DNA of 64,000 bases, from contig NZ_WACP01000001.1 in the NCBI RefSeq assembly GCF_008973665.1, positions 248,001 through 312,000 of the forward strand. The letters run 5' to 3'. Below, one piece after another: positions 8,022 to 16,084 of the stretch. Position 1 is the stretch's first letter. The number at the start of each line of letters is the position of its first letter. Source of the DNA: Paenibacillus tengchongensis. GTDB taxonomy: Bacteria > Bacillota > Bacilli > Paenibacillales > Paenibacillaceae. The position numbers and the translations under genes were made by a program. The notes beneath the pieces were generated by a model. The model had not been told where the DNA came from. It was given only the letters and a program-made list of their open reading frames with translations, and did no database searches.

Positions 8022-9479
8022 TTATTCTCCCATTAGCTGCCGCGCAGCTGCGCCGATTACGGCGATTCCTGTGCGGATATCTTCGTCGCTGACCCGGGAG
8101 AAGCCCAGGCGCAGCGTATTTTGACCTCTTCCGTCCGTAAAAAAGCGCTCCCCCGCCGTAAAAATAACGCCCCGCTCCCGGCACACCTCCAGCAGCTTCC
8201 CGGTATCAAAGCCCCCGGCAAAGGTAACGAACAAGTGCAGACCGCCGTCTCCCGACAAGGCCTTGTAAGGCAATTCGGCCTGGCAGCAGGCCAGCGTCAG
8301 CTCATATTTGCGTTTATATTCCGCCCGTGCCCGCTTGAGATATTTCTCCAGATTGCCGCCCAGCAGGTACTGGTACAGAATAGATTGGTCCAGCGTCGAA
8401 GTATGGATGCTGCGCGCCCGCTTCACGCTCTCAAGATAATAGATCAGCTCGCTATCGGCCAGCACCCAGCCTACACGCAGGCCGGGGAACAGCACCTTGG
8501 AGAAGCTGCCGAGATAGACGACGCCGTTTCCGCTTCCGGCTGCGGCAATCAGCGGGGCAACATGACCGCCGGAATACCGCAGCTCCTCGCTGAAGCCGTC
8601 CTCGATTACCGGCACCTGATAGGCCGACATGAGCTTCATCAGCTGCAGTCTTTTTTCAGGCGACATGACGATCCCGGTGGGATTATGGTAGGAAGGTACA
8701 AAGTACGCGCAGTCATATTGCCCGTCTTCCAGTGCGCTCTGCAGCTCCGCCAAATGAATGCCGTCCCGCTCCATCGGCACGCCGCGGATCTCAAAGCCAT
8801 GCAGCCGCAGGTTCTTGAGCGCCGTATGGTGGGTCGGATTCTCACAGAGCACCGCGCCGTGCCGCTTGCCGAGCGCCGAGAGGACCAGGTCGAAGCCTTC
8901 CGTGAATCCGTTCGTGATCAGCATATCTTTGCCGCGCAGATCCACGCCTTTATGCTCCATATATTGCTTTAAATAGTCGATCAGGGGTTTATAGCCCTTG
9001 GCGTATCCATAGTTCAGCAGCACGTTGCCTTCGACGGCCATCCGCTCGAGAAAAGCTTTGCGGACCGCTCCGAGATCGAACAGGCTCTCATCCGGGGCAA
9101 TGCTCGTAAACGAAATCGTCCCCTTACCGGCGCGGATACCGTGCTTCATTATGTCCAGCTCTTCCGCCAGCAGCGCCTGATCGTTCAGACGCTCCTTCCA
9201 GTCCAGGGTCCAGCGGAGGGAAGCCGCATGATCCTGAAAAGCGGCTTGTGACACATAGTTCCCCTGCCCCTGAACCGCGTAGATAAACCCTTCATCCTCA
9301 AGGCCCTCATAGGCCGAGATGACCGAATTGCGGCTGACCTGCAGCAGTGCGCTGAGCTCACGGGTGGAGGGAAGCTTCTGGTCGCTCTGCAGCGCGCCCC
9401 GCGCAATCAGCTGCTTCATATAATCTTTGACCTGAATATATACCGGTCTTCCGGCAATCCGCTGGAAATCGTTGTACAT
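8022..9479 (-). CDS. MocR-family transcriptional regulator (GntR-type DNA binding + aminotransferase fold), DdlR-like
   Basis: The N-terminal 75 residues form a GntR-type winged helix (QKLPSTRELSALLQVSRNSV, then AYEGLEDEGFI). About 380 residues of class I aminotransferase fold follow, with PSYHNPTGIVMS and the PLP-lysine segment GSFSKVLFPGLRVGW. This is the MocR architecture, in which PLP or an amino acid adduct is sensed. The gene lies 16 bases upstream of ddl on the same strand. In Brevibacillus brevis a MocR protein called DdlR regulates ddl, so the same role is likely here; regulation of pyridoxal synthesis (PdxR) is the alternative. The start is uncertain: ATG 9479 fits the family, while ATG 9506 adds nine residues. 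Confidence 0.9.
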   Translation of the reverse strand: MYNDFQRIAGRPVYIQVKDYMKQLIARGALQSDQKLPSTRELSALLQVSRNSVISAYEGLEDEGFIYAVQGQGNYVSQAAFQDHAASLRWTLDWKERLNDQALLAEELDIMKHGIRAGKGTISFTSIAPDESLFDLGAVRKAFLERMAVEGNVLLNYGYAKGYKPLIDYLKQYMEHKGVDLRGKDMLITNGFTEGFDLVLSALGKRHGAVLCENPTHHTALKNLRLHGFEIRGVPMERDGIHLAELQSALEDGQYDCAYFVPSYHNPTGIVMSPEKRLQLMKLMSAYQVPVIEDGFSEELRYSGGHVAPLIAAAGSGNGVVYLGSFSKVLFPGLRVGWVLADSELIYYLESVKRARSIHTSTLDQSILYQYLLGGNLEKYLKRARAEYKRKYELTLACCQAELPYKALSGDGGLHLFVTFAGGFDTGKLLEVCRERGVIFTAGERFFTDGRGQNTLRLGFSRVSDEDIRTGIAVIGAAARQLMGE

Positions 9480-9522
9480 CCGTTTCACCGCCCCCACAGC
9501 TATCATGGCATAGTCACCGCAC

Positions 9523-9567
9523 GAAAAAAAGAACCACAGCCCCGGGATTTTCTTCCGGGTGTGGTTC
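9523..9567 (-). terminator. Rho-independent terminator after the small membrane gene
   Basis: On the minus strand the stem GAACCACACCCGG / CCGGGGCTGTGGTTC is followed by seven T residues. It lies between the 48-residue membrane protein gene and the MocR gene, so those two are probably separate transcripts. Confidence 0.85.
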
Positions 9568-9639
9568 CTTGTGCGGGCAAGCCCGCTTGTATCGCCTGAA
9601 AAGCTGTTATTTCATCACCCTGCCCACTCTCCGGCACCG

Positions 9640-9786
9640 CTAACTCCGGGAACGTCCCCGGAACAGGTTGACTACGAAGAGGACTGCGGCCACTAACAGC
9701 AGAAGATGGATCAAGTTGCCGACAACGTTAAAGATAAAGCCGAACAGCCAGATGATAACAATGAGTCCGATTAATCCCCACAGCAT
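9640..9786 (-). CDS. Small membrane protein, lmo0937 family
   Basis: A 48-residue protein that starts MLWGLIGLIVIIWLFGFIF and ends in a basic tail (NLFRGRSRS). It has two hydrophobic stretches separated by NVVGNLIHLL. Length and pattern match the lmo0937 family of tiny membrane proteins (DUF5670) found in Bacillota, often annotated from stress regulons; no biochemical function is known. The ATG is preceded by AGAAAGGCGG. The gene is alone between its own sigma-B-like promoter (9827-9852) and terminator (9523-9567). Confidence 0.75.
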   Translation of the reverse strand: MLWGLIGLIVIIWLFGFIFNVVGNLIHLLLLVAAVLFVVNLFRGRSRS

Positions 9787-9826
9787 AAATGTACCGCCTT
9801 TCTCCCTAGGGCTATTTGTCTCTATT

Positions 9827-9852
9827 TTACCCTTTAGGAGGAGGTTTCAAAC
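9827..9852 (-). promoter_or_regulatory. Sigma-B-like promoter of the lmo0937-type gene
   Basis: On the minus strand GTTTGA (9852-9847), a 14-base spacer and GGGTAA (9832-9827) match the Bacillus sigma-B consensus (GTTTAA-N12..15-GGGTAA) at 11 of 12 positions. It is 41 bases upstream of the start codon. Whether this strain has a sigma-B homologue cannot be seen here. Confidence 0.6.
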
Positions 9853-9905
9853 GATGCGCTGCAGAGGGCGGCGTTTCATGCCGCACCGGATTCCCCCCTG
9901 ATACG

Positions 9906-11480
9906 TCAGCGGACGGTCAAAGAGTCAAACCGGGCATAGCCGGCGTCCACTGCTGCCTCTCCGGAGCCGATAGACGCCGCGAACAGGCCGAACTTGGCCC
10001 CAACCCAGGCGCTTTGGGGCTCCTTCAGCCGGAAAGAGGAACCCAGCCCGGTATAGGCCTCGCCGTCAACACTGTATGCCAGCCTGCATTCCGCCTCTTC
10101 GCCGACTGTAAGCCGCAGGCGGACAGATTCAGCAGCCAGTTCCACAACGCTGTCCGTAAGCGTATCCTCCGTCTCTCCGGAGCTGGCCGGCCGGCTTTCG
10201 AACCGGCCCAGGCACAGGCCGCCCTCCCTGCCCGGGAACAGGCTTAAATAGACAGCCTTATGTCCCAGCACCACCAATCCGGCGCGTTCGGACTGAAAGC
10301 GGAACTGCGGCGTCACCTCCACCTCTGCAGTGAACGCCGGTGCGGCGAATTTCTGCATCAGCAGCTGCGGCGCATCATACAGCCGCTGATCCCTGGTTCC
10401 CGCCGGCACACAGTTGAGCCGCAGCCCATGACCGTGGTCGCCTTCGGCAAGCCAGGCATCCTGCGGATTGGCCTGCCACTGCCACTGCAACCCCGGCCGG
10501 CCGTTCCTGAAATCGTCCGAGGTTTGCGGAACAGCGGGCTCCGCCGCTTCCGCTGATTGCGGCTTATCCCACTTCGCCACCGGTTCTCCGGTCAGGCTTC
10601 CTGCCGCCGCCCGGCCCATCACCGGCCAGCCGTCCCGCCATTCTACCGGCTGCAAATGGACGATTCGGCCATAAGGACCCTTGTCCTGGAAATGCAGGAA
10701 CCAGTGCTCCCCGCCCGGCGTGTCCACCCAGCCGCCCTGATGGGGACCGTTCACCGGGGTGCCGCCCTGCACCAGTACAATCTGGTCCTCATAGGGACCG
10801 TAAATATTGCGGGAGCGGAAGGCGGCCTGCCAGCCGGTCGGTACGCCGCCCGCCGGGGCAAGAATATAGTACCAGCCGTCCCTCTTATACATCTTCGGGC
10901 CTTCGAGGGTCGGATGATCGGTTGTTCCGTCAATAATCAGCCGTCCCTCATCCAGAAGCTCCCGGCCGTCGGCACTCATCTCGTTCACATGCAGAATATG
11001 CTTGATGCCGCTGCGGCTCTGCGCAAAGGCGTGAACCAGATACGCCCGCCCGTCCTCATCCCAGAATGGGCAAGGGTCGATCCAGCCTTTGGCCGCTTTG
11101 ACCAGATGGGGGGCAGACCACTTGCCGAGCGGATCTTCCGCCGTGACCATGAAGATGCCTTCGTCCGGGGTGCCGAAATAAATCCAGAACTTGCCGTCAT
11201 GATGGCGCAGACTGGGCGCCCAGACGCCCCGGCCGAACTGGACCTCATCATATCCGGGCAGATCGAGCCGTTCAACGGCATGATTGACAATCGTCCAGTT
11301 CACCAGATCGCGGGAATGCAGGATCGGCAGGCCCGGCATGTGATTGAAGCTCGACGCCGTCATGTAGTAGTCCTCCCCGACCCGGATCACATCCGGGTCG
11401 GAATAATCCGCGTACAGCACCGGGTTGCGGTACTTTCCATTCCCCAGGTCGGACACCCAGGGCGCATTCGTTGTCTTCAT
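9906..11480 (-). CDS. Glycoside hydrolase family 43 (beta-xylosidase / arabinofuranosidase type)
   Basis: A 524-residue cytoplasmic glycosidase without a signal peptide. The N-terminal five-bladed propeller carries the GH43 catalytic triad context: base Asp in NPVLYADYSDPDV, pKa-modulating Asp in GWIDPCPFWDEDGRAYLV and acid Glu in TLEGPKMYKRDGWYYI. From about residue 330 a C-terminal beta-sandwich follows, as in GH43 xylosidases (ending with GLFAASIGSGEAAVDAGYARFDSL). Substrates are probably short xylo- or arabino-oligosaccharides imported by an ABC system. The gene just upstream is a wrecked sugar-binding protein. The start ATG has AAAGGAG eight bases upstream. Confidence 0.93.
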   Translation of the reverse strand: MKTTNAPWVSDLGNGKYRNPVLYADYSDPDVIRVGEDYYMTASSFNHMPGLPILHSRDLVNWTIVNHAVERLDLPGYDEVQFGRGVWAPSLRHHDGKFWIYFGTPDEGIFMVTAEDPLGKWSAPHLVKAAKGWIDPCPFWDEDGRAYLVHAFAQSRSGIKHILHVNEMSADGRELLDEGRLIIDGTTDHPTLEGPKMYKRDGWYYILAPAGGVPTGWQAAFRSRNIYGPYEDQIVLVQGGTPVNGPHQGGWVDTPGGEHWFLHFQDKGPYGRIVHLQPVEWRDGWPVMGRAAAGSLTGEPVAKWDKPQSAEAAEPAVPQTSDDFRNGRPGLQWQWQANPQDAWLAEGDHGHGLRLNCVPAGTRDQRLYDAPQLLMQKFAAPAFTAEVEVTPQFRFQSERAGLVVLGHKAVYLSLFPGREGGLCLGRFESRPASSGETEDTLTDSVVELAAESVRLRLTVGEEAECRLAYSVDGEAYTGLGSSFRLKEPQSAWVGAKFGLFAASIGSGEAAVDAGYARFDSLTVR

Positions 11481-11522
11481 TAATTAGCTCCTTTCAGGCC
11501 GGGCGGCCTTCCGCCCGCCGGG

Positions 11523-12292
11523 TTATTGCGCCGCTTTCTCCTGCTCGAGCAGCGATGCCCATTTGTCCAGCCTTTCCTGCGCAGTCATCTGTTTGGCCAT
11601 GACCTTCTGGATCAGCGGCTCCACCGATTTCTGCACATTGGCATAGCCGGGCAGATAATACGGCACATCGGAGAACTTCGTTTCCCCGCTGTTCAGCAGA
11701 TCGGAGGCCGATTTCATATAAGGTACGCTCTGCACCCATTCATCGTCCGCCGCGTCCTTGTTCGCCGGAATTTCCCCGGCAGATTCAGCCCGGCTTCCTT
11801 GAACCAGTCCGGACGGACCCACAGTTTCACGTCTGAGAGCTGTATGGCAACGCATACAACTTTCCTTCTTTGGCATCCAGCTTGCGGTTACTGGCAATCA
11901 GCTCCGGGTTGATCAGATCTTTGTCCGCCCACTGCTCATAATAGGTGTCGAGCGGCTCCAGCACGCCTCGGGCCAGCAGATCGGATTTGAAGTCGTGCGT
12001 GATGTCCGGCGCCTGGTCGGCGGGGATGGCTACGTTGACCTTCTGTTCATAGGCTGCGAGGTCCCCGGGAACGCCGAGATAATCCACGTCGATATCCGGA
12101 TTCTCCTGCTCGAACTGCTTGACAATTCCCTCGAAAAAGGCGTTGCGCTCCGTCGTCACGGCCGCCGCCCAGAAGCTGATTTTGGCCTTCTCACCGCTTG
12201 CGGCTTTAGCCGTGCCGCTGTTCGCCGCCGCATCGTTCCCCCGCCATCCGCACTGTTGTTCGCGCCGTTATTTCCGCCGCAGCCGGCTAATG
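11523..12292 (-). pseudogene. Remnant of an ABC sugar-binding lipoprotein
   Basis: Three pieces of an extracellular solute-binding protein lie in different frames. The first is a lipobox (LAGCGGNN, about 12290-12240) with no hydrophobic signal sequence in front. After a frame change in a run of Gs near 12240 comes the mature N-terminus (KISFWAAAVTTERN to KLYALPYSSQT). A stop near 11840 and a second frame change follow, with WVRPDWFKEAGLNLP readable in yet another frame. Then the text jumps to the C-terminal end (EIPANKDAADDEWVQS to LEQEKAAQ). About 200 residues expected between these parts are missing. It once supplied sugar to the pathway of the downstream GH43 gene. I am confident that it is dead, less so of the exact lesions. 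Confidence 0.85.
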
Positions 12293-12627
12293 GATTTTTG
12301 CACACTAATTTTGCTGTTGGTACGGTTTTCGGCAGTCTAATTCGATAATCGCTACTTAATTCGGCGGATATCAGTATAAACATCCATTTTCGCCCATATT
12401 AAGTGGCGGTTATCTAACTAATTCACTAACAATCTTCCCACAGGTAAAATTAGGTGGCGATTTTCCAATTATTTAAAGCTGGCTGTCACCGGATTCCTGC
12501 CACATAGCGGTAATGCTCACTCATGGACGGGTAGCAGACGCCGACGGATAACGTTATCCGGATTCTTCGCACTAGGCGGTAGCCGGCTTCTCCGCACGGG
12601 GCGGCATTGCCCTGCCCGGCATCCGGC
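12293..12627. other. Gene-free AT-richer stretch between dead gene and phosphatase
   Basis: No open frame of interest is present. The first 180 bases are AT-rich, with scattered repeats of taatt(t/c) and ggcggat(a/t)tt words. They begin exactly where the lipoprotein remnant loses its signal sequence. The rest (12480-12627) contains short inverted words such as ggataacgttatcc at 12545-12558. No insertion-sequence ends were recognised. Confidence 0.4.
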
Positions 12628-13623
12628 TTATTTCGCGCCGGGCAGCCCCCATGCCCAGCTTCCCCTTTGGCGGGTCAGGGTAACGGTCACCGGAGTTCCC
12701 GGCGGAGGCGCAGGGACGGCTCGGAAGTCTCCCGCCTTCGCAGCAGCTGACAGGATGTGGCGGATCACTCCGCCGTGCGTCACCGCAAGCACCCTCAGGC
12801 GCAGCGGCTCGGGCGACAGCGCCTCGGGCGACAGCGCCTCGGACGGCTGCCCCTCGGACGGCTGCCCCTCGGGCGGCAGCGCCTCGGGCGGCAGCGCCTC
12901 GGACGGCTGCCCCTCGGACGGCAGCGCCTCGGGCGACTGCGCCTCGGGCGGCAGCGCCTCGGACGACAGCGCCTCGGGCGACAGCGCCCCGGGCGACAGC
13001 GCCCCGGGCGGCAGCGCCTCGGGCGGCAGCGGCGGGATGGCGTCCTCCCGCCACTGTGCCGCCCGACCACCTGCCGGCAACTCGGCTGCTTCCCGCCCGT
13101 CTGCTTCGGCTGCTGCCTCCCGCTTCAGCTCTTCCAGCAACTCCTCCACCCTTCCTGTAAAGCTTGTCCAGGACTCGCCGCCTGGCGGTGTGACTGCCTG
13201 CGGATCGTCGATCCATGCCCGGTACTGCATGCTATTCTGGAGCTGCTCATAGGTGCAGCCTTCCCATTTCCCAAAATCCATTTCGCGCAGCCGCTTGTCG
13301 TAACGGGCAGCCGCAGCAAAATCAGCGCCAAGAATACCAAGCGTCTCCCTGCAGCGGCGCAAATCACTGCAATATACCCGCCAGAAATCCCCTTGCAGGG
13401 CGCTGTACTCCCGCAAAGCAGCCAGCGCCGCAGCCGCTTCGGGCAGCAGCGGCAGATCAGTGCTGCCTAAATAGCGGTGCTCCGTATTCCAGAGGGTATG
13501 CCCATGACGGACGAGCCTAAGCTCTATTTGGATAGCAGAAGCTGCCTTTATCTCAAGCCTGTCCCCTGAGACAAATTTATCCGGCATTTCATTGATTTCG
13601 AACCGGTGCAGCTTTTCATTCAT
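12628..13623 (-). CDS. Histidine phosphatase (alpha-ribazole phosphatase type) with pentapeptide-repeat insert
   Basis: A 331-residue member of the phosphoglycerate-mutase-like histidine phosphatases. It has the RHG motif (LRLVRHGHTLW, His40), REMDFGKWEG, PGGES and the second catalytic His in AVTHGGVIRHIL. In cobamide operons this family usually supplies alpha-ribazole-5'-phosphate phosphatase (CobC). Between the two halves, residues about 197-274 are a run of five-residue units (SPEAL, PPEAL, PSEGQ) encoded by a 15-bp minisatellite. The usual enzyme is near 200 residues. The ATG overlaps the cbiB stop as ATGA, which fixes the start; a longer frame starting inside cbiB is not needed. Confidence 0.88.
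   Translation of the reverse strand: MNEKLHRFEINEMPDKFVSGDRLEIKAASAIQIELRLVRHGHTLWNTEHRYLGSTDLPLLPEAAAALAALREYSALQGDFWRVYCSDLRRCRETLGILGADFAAAARYDKRLREMDFGKWEGCTYEQLQNSMQYRAWIDDPQAVTPPGGESWTSFTGRVEELLEELKREAAAEADGREAAELPAGGRAAQWREDAIPPLPPEALPPGALSPGALSPEALSSEALPPEAQSPEALPSEGQPSEALPPEALPPEGQPSEGQPSEALSPEALSPEPLRLRVLAVTHGGVIRHILSAAAKAGDFRAVPAPPPGTPVTVTLTRQRGSWAWGLPGAK
12800..13033 (-). repeat. 15-bp minisatellite inside the phosphatase gene
   Basis: About 15 tandem 15-bp units with a plus-strand core of gcctcgg(g/a)cg(g/a)c(a/t)gc run without interruption. The period is a multiple of three, so all copies stay in frame and encode (S/P)(P/S)E(A/G)(L/Q). Because the unit lacks stop codons in other frames, long spurious frames appear on both strands here. 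Confidence 0.92.
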
Positions 13624-14576
13624 AGTCCCCACCACAGCCAGGCCGCCGCAGCACACAGGCAGGCAAAAATCGCTGACGAGAGCAGCATCAGCCGGGAGGT
13701 GATAATGATATCCTCCGGCTCGTGCATGCGCAGCGGGTCGCCCATGTAAGCCCGGAACGAAGCCACGCCGTGGTAAACGTTGTATCCGCCGAGACGGATA
13801 CCGAGCGCCCCGGCCACAGCGGATTCCGGGTAGCCGCTGTTGGGGCTGGGGTGAAGCCTGCCGTCCCGGCGCACGGTGCGCCAGCATCTCCGCCAATCCA
13901 GCCGCAGCAGCTTGGCGCATACCGTCAGCAGCAGCGCGGTTATGCGCGCTGGGATGTAGTTGGCGACATCGTCAAGCCGGGCGGAAGCCCAGCCGAGGTC
14001 GCAGTATTTGTCGTTCTTGTAGCCGACCATGGAATCCAGCGTATTGACCGCGCGGTAAGCCATCGCCAGCGGCGCTCCGCCCAGCAGCGCGAAGAACAGC
14101 GGCGAGATAATGGCATCGACGATGTTCTCTGCCACTGTCTCTACGGTGCCCCGCACAATCTCCGGGGCATCCAGCCCAGCCGTGTCGCGGCCGACGATCA
14201 TGCCGAGCGCCTGGCGGGCAGCCGGCAGATCACCCCGCCTCAGCTCGGCGTAGACGGCTAGCCCGGCCTCCTTGAGGCCTTTGGCGGCGATCGTCGTAGA
14301 GATCATCCATGCTGCGGCGGCCCAAGCCAGCCAGGGTGCAATAAGCGCAAGCAGCCACAGCAGCAGCGCCGTCAGCGCCCAGGAGCCGCCGGCGACCAGC
14401 AGCGGCAGCAGCAGCCCGGCCCGCTTAAGGGCTCGCGGGCCGGAACAGAAGCGGCGGATCAGCCGCTCCAGGGCGGAGATCGCCTTCCCCATGTAAACGA
14501 CGGGATGGGGCAGGCTGCGGGGATCGCCGAAGATCAGGTCCAGGATATAGGCGCTTATCAGGATTACAGCTGCCAT
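13620..14576 (-). CDS. cbiB: Adenosylcobinamide-phosphate synthase
   Basis: CbiB attaches (R)-1-aminopropan-2-ol phosphate, supplied by the CobD product, to adenosylcobyric acid. The 318-residue membrane protein starts with the family signature LDLIFGDPRSLPHPVVYMG. It carries WMISTTIAAKGL, GRDTAGLDAPEIVRGTVETVAEN, MVGYKNDKY and SPNSGYPESAVAGALG. The ATG at 14576 begins exactly at the conserved N-terminus; an upstream in-frame extension to 14699 would run into cbiZ and is not conserved-looking. It is translationally coupled to the phosphatase gene downstream. Confidence 0.95.
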   Translation of the reverse strand: MAAVILISAYILDLIFGDPRSLPHPVVYMGKAISALERLIRRFCSGPRALKRAGLLLPLLVAGGSWALTALLLWLLALIAPWLAWAAAAWMISTTIAAKGLKEAGLAVYAELRRGDLPAARQALGMIVGRDTAGLDAPEIVRGTVETVAENIVDAIISPLFFALLGGAPLAMAYRAVNTLDSMVGYKNDKYCDLGWASARLDDVANYIPARITALLLTVCAKLLRLDWRRCWRTVRRDGRLHPSPNSGYPESAVAGALGIRLGGYNVYHGVASFRAYMGDPLRMHEPEDIIITSRLMLLSSAIFACLCAAAAWLWWGL

Positions 14577-14643
14577 CGTCCGGCCTCCCCCCCTTCCCGC
14601 CGCCGTTGAGTATCGGTCAGACTGTGCATTAGGCAAGTATCGC

Positions 14644-15666
14644 TCATTGGCCCCGCGGCCCCCGCACCGGTCTGGCAACCTCGGATAAATGTTGTCCATC
14701 TTCAGCAGCTTCTGCGAATTCTGCAGATTCTACAGCTACTGTCTCCTCTGCCGCTTCTGCGGTTTCTGCCACTTCTACGGCTCCTGCCGTTTTATTGAAT
14801 TCTGCGAATTCTGCAGATTCTACAACTACTGTCTCCTCTGCCGCTTCTGCGGTTTCTTTAGCTGTTAAAGCTTCTCCGAAATCCACGGTTTCTTCACTTT
14901 CTGTCCGCTTCTTCGGCTTCTGTCGCTCATTTCCCGTCTCCCCACGGCTAATGTATTGTAAACTTCCCGTCACTGCGCCATATACCAGACGGCCAATGGC
15001 TCCGCCCAGATCGGTGGCGGTGCCGGCGTAAGCATGCTCCGCATGATAGCGCCGGCTCTGGCTCACCGCCAGCACAAAGGCATCCGTCGTCGTGCCTGTA
15101 GCGGTTAGGCCGGTTTCGCTGTCACGGATACCGAGATCGGCCAGGGCTGCCGCCTTCGCCTCCGTCGCAGTCATCACGGCGTTCACCATGGCTGCCGGGG
15201 TGAGCCAACCGTCAATGCCGAGCATAATATTGATCGTGCCCGGCCGGTAAGCCGCCAGCACCGGCCGCTCCACGCCCGCGCGGGCGGCGTTCCCCGCTGC
15301 TGCGGTGACGCAGCAGAAAATCCCCGCTGATCCGGTGTCCTCCTCTGCGACCGCTGCATGAGATGGCGGAACCGCCGTCATCAATCCGGCGCAGCCTTCC
15401 GCTTCATAACCCCATTGATGCAGCTTATCCTCCAGATCGCGGACAGGATCGCTGCAGTCATAATCCTTATGAACAAACAGGTTCACCGCCCGTTTGAGCG
15501 GTCCCATTCCGCCGCCGTACACGGCACTGGAGATTCCGGCAGCCTCTGCCGGCATCTCGAGCAGCAGATGATCTTCTCTATATACCAACGTCAGTCCGGA
15601 CCATACCGAGGAGCAGTATACGTCACCGCCCTTTGCACCGGTAAAAGGAAGCCTCACGTCTTCCAT
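14644..15666 (-). CDS. cbiZ: Adenosylcobinamide amidohydrolase (CbiZ family) with repeated acidic tail
   Basis: CbiZ removes the aminopropanol arm of adenosylcobinamide to give adenosylcobyric acid, so exogenous cobinamides can re-enter through CbiB. The first 250 residues fit the family: VYGGGMGPLKRAVNLFVHKDYDCSDP, AGIFCCVTAAAGNAARAG, GTINIMLGIDG and TATGTTTDAFVLA. The last 90 residues are an acidic tail containing a 30-residue duplication (ETAEAAEETVVVESAEFAE and ETAEAAEETVAVESAEFAE). AAGGTGG precedes the ATG. It lies between cobD and cbiB, which fits a salvage role. Confidence 0.88.
   Translation of the reverse strand: MEDVRLPFTGAKGGDVYCSSVWSGLTLVYREDHLLLEMPAEAAGISSAVYGGGMGPLKRAVNLFVHKDYDCSDPVRDLEDKLHQWGYEAEGCAGLMTAVPPSHAAVAEEDTGSAGIFCCVTAAAGNAARAGVERPVLAAYRPGTINIMLGIDGWLTPAAMVNAVMTATEAKAAALADLGIRDSETGLTATGTTTDAFVLAVSQSRRYHAEHAYAGTATDLGGAIGRLVYGAVTGSLQYISRGETGNERQKPKKRTESEETVDFGEALTAKETAEAAEETVVVESAEFAEFNKTAGAVEVAETAEAAEETVAVESAEFAEAAEDGQHLSEVARPVRGPRGQ
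14705..14880 (-). repeat. 90-bp direct duplication in the 3' end of cbiZ
   Basis: Two nearly identical blocks, starting with gaattctgcagattctac on the plus strand at 14716 and 14806, are 90 bp apart and in frame. Within each, shorter ttctgc/ttctac words recur, so the tail looks built by slippage. Confidence 0.85.
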
Positions 15667-16084
15667 ATGTTCTTCCCACCTTGAAATGTATAATTTTATG
15701 TAACTATGCCGTTCACGCTTATTGCCAAAATAACGGCTGTACGGTCCGTAAGCACTGGGCTATGTATCAAAAGTTAGCACAACGGACATGGACTAACAGA
15801 CTCCTCAACCCGAGTTATTAGGTTTAAGCCATTCAGGATATTTCCCTGGCGGGAGCGGCTCCGCCCCCAACCAAAGTACCCGCCAGCCTGCCACTCTACA
15901 AGTCCGCCACTCTATCAGTCCCGCCATCCTACTATTTTCCAGTCACGTCAGACCCGTCACTCCACCAATCCGCACTCCCTCTGCCCAGCCAACCTGCCAC
16001 TCCAGCAATCCGCTCCTCCGTCAGTCCCGCCAGCCTACTACTTGCCTGCCACTCTACTAGTCCTCTACTCTATTAGCCTGCCTG
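15667..16084. repeat. Gene-free stretch with a degenerate ~17-bp tandem array
   Basis: From about 15885 to 16090 the plus strand repeats a pattern like ctgccactcta(c/t)nagtcc about ten times, with period near 17 bp and much drift. Examples are at 15889, 15908, 15986, 16040 and 16053. It runs up to the stop codon of cobD. The part nearer cbiZ (15667-15880) shows nothing I can name and no cobalamin riboswitch core. Confidence 0.55.

Noticed and set aside
12800..13033. CRISPR array
   Set aside because: The units are 15 bp, have no unique spacers and encode a continuous in-frame protein segment.
12572..13470. Four long overlapping frames on both strands across the phosphatase repeat
   Set aside because: The 15-bp unit has no stop codon in these frames, so they are open by construction. 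Only the minus-strand frame continues into recognisable phosphatase motifs on both sides.
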